64,000 nt of DNA, from contig JAJFZO010000618.1 in assembly GCA_021397835.1 (NCBI GenBank), forward strand, positions 1-64,000, written 5' to 3'. The number at the start of each line of letters is the position of its first letter. Within the stretch, counting starts at the first letter, position 1. The translations under genes were made by a program, and so were the position numbers. The notes under the pieces are model-generated. The model did not search any database and was not told where the DNA came from. It saw nothing but the letters and a program-made list of their open reading frames with translations. Origin of the DNA: Moringa oleifera. Lineage: Eukaryota; Streptophyta; Magnoliopsida; Brassicales; Moringaceae. This document shows positions 62,588 through 64,000 of this stretch, piece by piece.

Positions 62588-64000
62588 CTAGCACATTATC
62601 CCACGATTATTCTCGCTTCGTTGCCCACGATTTTCCCACCAATGAAGCCTCGGTAGTAGGGGTGCCGAGGCTGGCTGTGTGGCTCGCTCGTTTCTAACGG
62701 CCGACGATCGTATCGTCGATCGCGCTGCGCAATGAGTCCGCCTAGGTAAGCATGAGCGTCGAGATCCAACCCCACGTTTACCGCCCCAAGGGCCTACGAG
62801 AAGCACTCCGCATGCTCCAAATCCCCCCAACAATTTGGCCCTCACGTAGCATGCATAATCGTGAGCTTCGCCGCCCACACCATCGAGGTTGTCTAGCCAT
62901 ATCGCAGCACATTATCCCACGATTATTCTCGCTTCGTTGCCCATGTTTTTCCCACCAATGAGGCCTTGGCAGTAGGGGTGCCGAGGCTGGCGGTCTGGCT
63001 CGCTCGTTTTTAACGGCCGACGATCGTGTCGTCGATCGCGCTGCATAATGAGTCCGCCTAGGCAAGCATTAGCGTCGTGATCAAACCCCACGTCTGTCGC
63101 CTCAAGGGCCTGCGAGGAAGCACTACGCATTCTCGAAATCCCCCAACCATTTGGCTCTCGTGTAGCATGCATCATCGTTAGCTTCGCCACCCACACCATT
63201 GAGATTGTCTAGCAAAATCCCAGCACATTATCCCAGGATTATTCTCGCTTCGTTGCCCACGTTTTTCTCACCAATGAGGCCTTGGCAATAGGGGTGCCGA
63301 GGCTGGCCGTGTGGCTCGCTCGTTTCTAACGGCCGACGATCATATCGTCGATCGCGCTGCGCAATGAGTCCGCCTAGGTAAGCATGAGCGTCGAGATCCA
63401 ACCCCACGTTTGCCGCCCCAAGGGCCTACGAGAAGCACTCCGCATGCTCCAAATCTCCCCAACAATTTGGCCCTCACGTAGCATGCATAATCGTGAGCTT
63501 CGCCGCCCACACCATCGAGGTTGTCTAGCCATATCGCAGCACATTATCCCACGATTATTCTCGCTTCGTTGCCCATGTTTTTCCCACCAATGAGGCCTTG
63601 GCAGTAGGGGTGCCGAGGTTGGCCGTCTGGCTCGCTCGTTTTTAACGGCCGACGATCGTGTCGTCGATCGCGCCGACGATCGTGTCGTCGATCGCGCTGC
63701 ATAATTAGTCCGCCTAGGCAAGCATGAGCGTCGAGATCCAACCCCACGTCTGCCGCCTCAAGGGCTTGCGAGGAAGCACTACGCATTCTCGAAATCCCCC
63801 CAACCATTTGGCTCTCGTGTAGCATGCATCATCGTTAGCTTCGCCACCCACACCATCGAGCTTGTCTAGCCAAATCCCAGCACATTATCCCATGATTATT
63901 CTCGCTTCGTTGCCCACGTTTTTCCCACCAATGAGGCCTTGGCAGTAGGGGTGCCGAGGCTGGCCGTCTGGCTCGCTCGTTTTTAACGGCCAACGATCGT
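62588..64000 (+). repeat. Two-unit repeat (632 bp) at the right end of the window
   Basis: 62,752-62,961 and 63,384-63,593 are near-identical at offset 632: CTAGGTAAGC, GCCTACGAGAAGC (one base short of ACGACGAAGC, with further loss), CATGCATAATCG, CGAGGTTGTC and TATCGCAGCAC. The 632 bp is two monomers less two bases. The array continues past the window end in class B phase. Confidence 0.85.
63648..63695 (+). repeat. 24-bp internal tandem duplication
   Basis: The segment from GCCGACGATCG to TCGTCGATCGC is present twice in a row (63,648-63,671 and 63,672-63,695). All other monomers have one copy. The duplicated segment includes the CGACGA/TCGTCG inverted repeat, so two dyads now lie side by side. 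The perfect identity suggests a recent slippage event. Confidence 0.92.

Larger units (their letters stand above)
1..64000 (+). repeat. 317-bp tandem satellite array (entire window)
   Basis: About 200 head-to-tail copies of one monomer fill the window from the first to the last base, all in the same orientation. Typical start-to-start distances are 316-318 bp, measured from ATTATCCCACGATTATTCTC. Longer repeat offsets are near-exact multiples: 3,170 is 10 units, 6,651 is 21 units and 2,538 is 8 units. The monomer is GC-rich and unusually rich in CpG, especially in the GACGATCGTGTCGTCGATCG segment. No unique spacer or inserted element interrupts it. Arrays of this kind are known from eukaryotic centromeres, pericentromeres, subtelomeres and knobs; which one applies here cannot be read from the sequence. 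Both array edges lie outside the window, so total length is unknown. Confidence 0.98.

Noticed and set aside
1..64000. CRISPR array
   Set aside because: The repeats are direct and contiguous at 317 bp with no short-repeat/unique-spacer pattern and no cas genes.
1..64000. rDNA intergenic spacer sub-repeats
   Set aside because: No rRNA gene sequence is present in 64 kb and the array length far exceeds usual spacer sub-repeat blocks. A degenerate spacer-derived origin cannot be excluded without a search.
1..64000. Bacterial or phage accessory region with small conserved proteins
   Set aside because: There is no operon structure, ribosome-binding pattern or unique gene, and a tandem array of about 200 units with HORs is a eukaryotic satellite feature.

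Overview
The whole 64 kb window is one uninterrupted tandem satellite array. It is built from about 200 copies of a roughly 317-bp GC-rich, CpG-rich monomer, all in the same orientation. I find no protein-coding gene, tRNA, rRNA, transposon, CRISPR array or unique-sequence island. An array of this size and internal hierarchy points to a eukaryotic chromosome, in a centromeric, pericentromeric, subtelomeric or knob-type heterochromatin block. The sequence alone does not name the species or the chromosomal site. The many short open frames of 60-130 codons are by-products of a stop-poor repeat and recur once per monomer; I do not call them genes.

Organisation. Phased to the ATTATCCCACGATTATTCTC start, monomers fall into two main classes that tend to alternate. 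Class A has GTGTGG, TTTCTAAC, GCGCAATG, CCCCGAGGGCCTACGACG, CATGCTCG and CATCGTGAGC. Class B has GTCTGG, TTTTTAACGG, GCATAATG, CCTCAAGGGCCTGCGAGG, CATTCTCG and CATCGTTAGC. The result is an underlying dimer of about 634 bp. On top of it sit higher-order repeats (HORs) with shared variants: 15 monomers (4,750 bp, 1-1,252 against 4,751-6,003), 21 monomers (6,651 bp, about 1,885-4,735 against 8,535-11,325), 5 monomers (1,554 bp, near 13-15.6 kb), 7 monomers (2.2 kb, starting at 16,025, 18,246 and 20,462), 8 monomers (2,538 bp, from 25,535), 4 monomers (1,269 bp, near 45-47 kb), 6 monomers (1,903 bp, 54.3-58.1 kb), 10 monomers (3,170 bp, 58.1-62.5 kb) and 2 monomers (632 bp, 62.6-63.7 kb). A looser duplication of 14-18 kb offset links roughly 16.6-33.1 kb with 35-50.6 kb.

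Irregularities. There is a 49-bp deletion at an ACCAT direct repeat (11,325). One monomer is 268 bp (15,757-16,024). Two adjacent 293-bp monomers share the same 24-bp deletion (50,593-51,178). One 317-bp unit is duplicated out of phase with a single mismatch (42,496-43,129). A 24-bp internal duplication lies at 63,648-63,695. A patch of divergence at about 22.05-22.3 kb lies inside otherwise near-identical duplicates. One stretch of about 1.6 kb (46,800-48,435) has dense single-base indels and a stretched G6-A5-G14 run; it reads as unpolished sequence, not biology. A smaller patch at 16,360-16,580 looks similar.

I found no new gene system. The real interest is the record of satellite evolution: nested HORs, A/B chimeras, exchange points clustered near the GCATGCATCATCG segment, CpG decay, and a partial resemblance to a CENP-B box.
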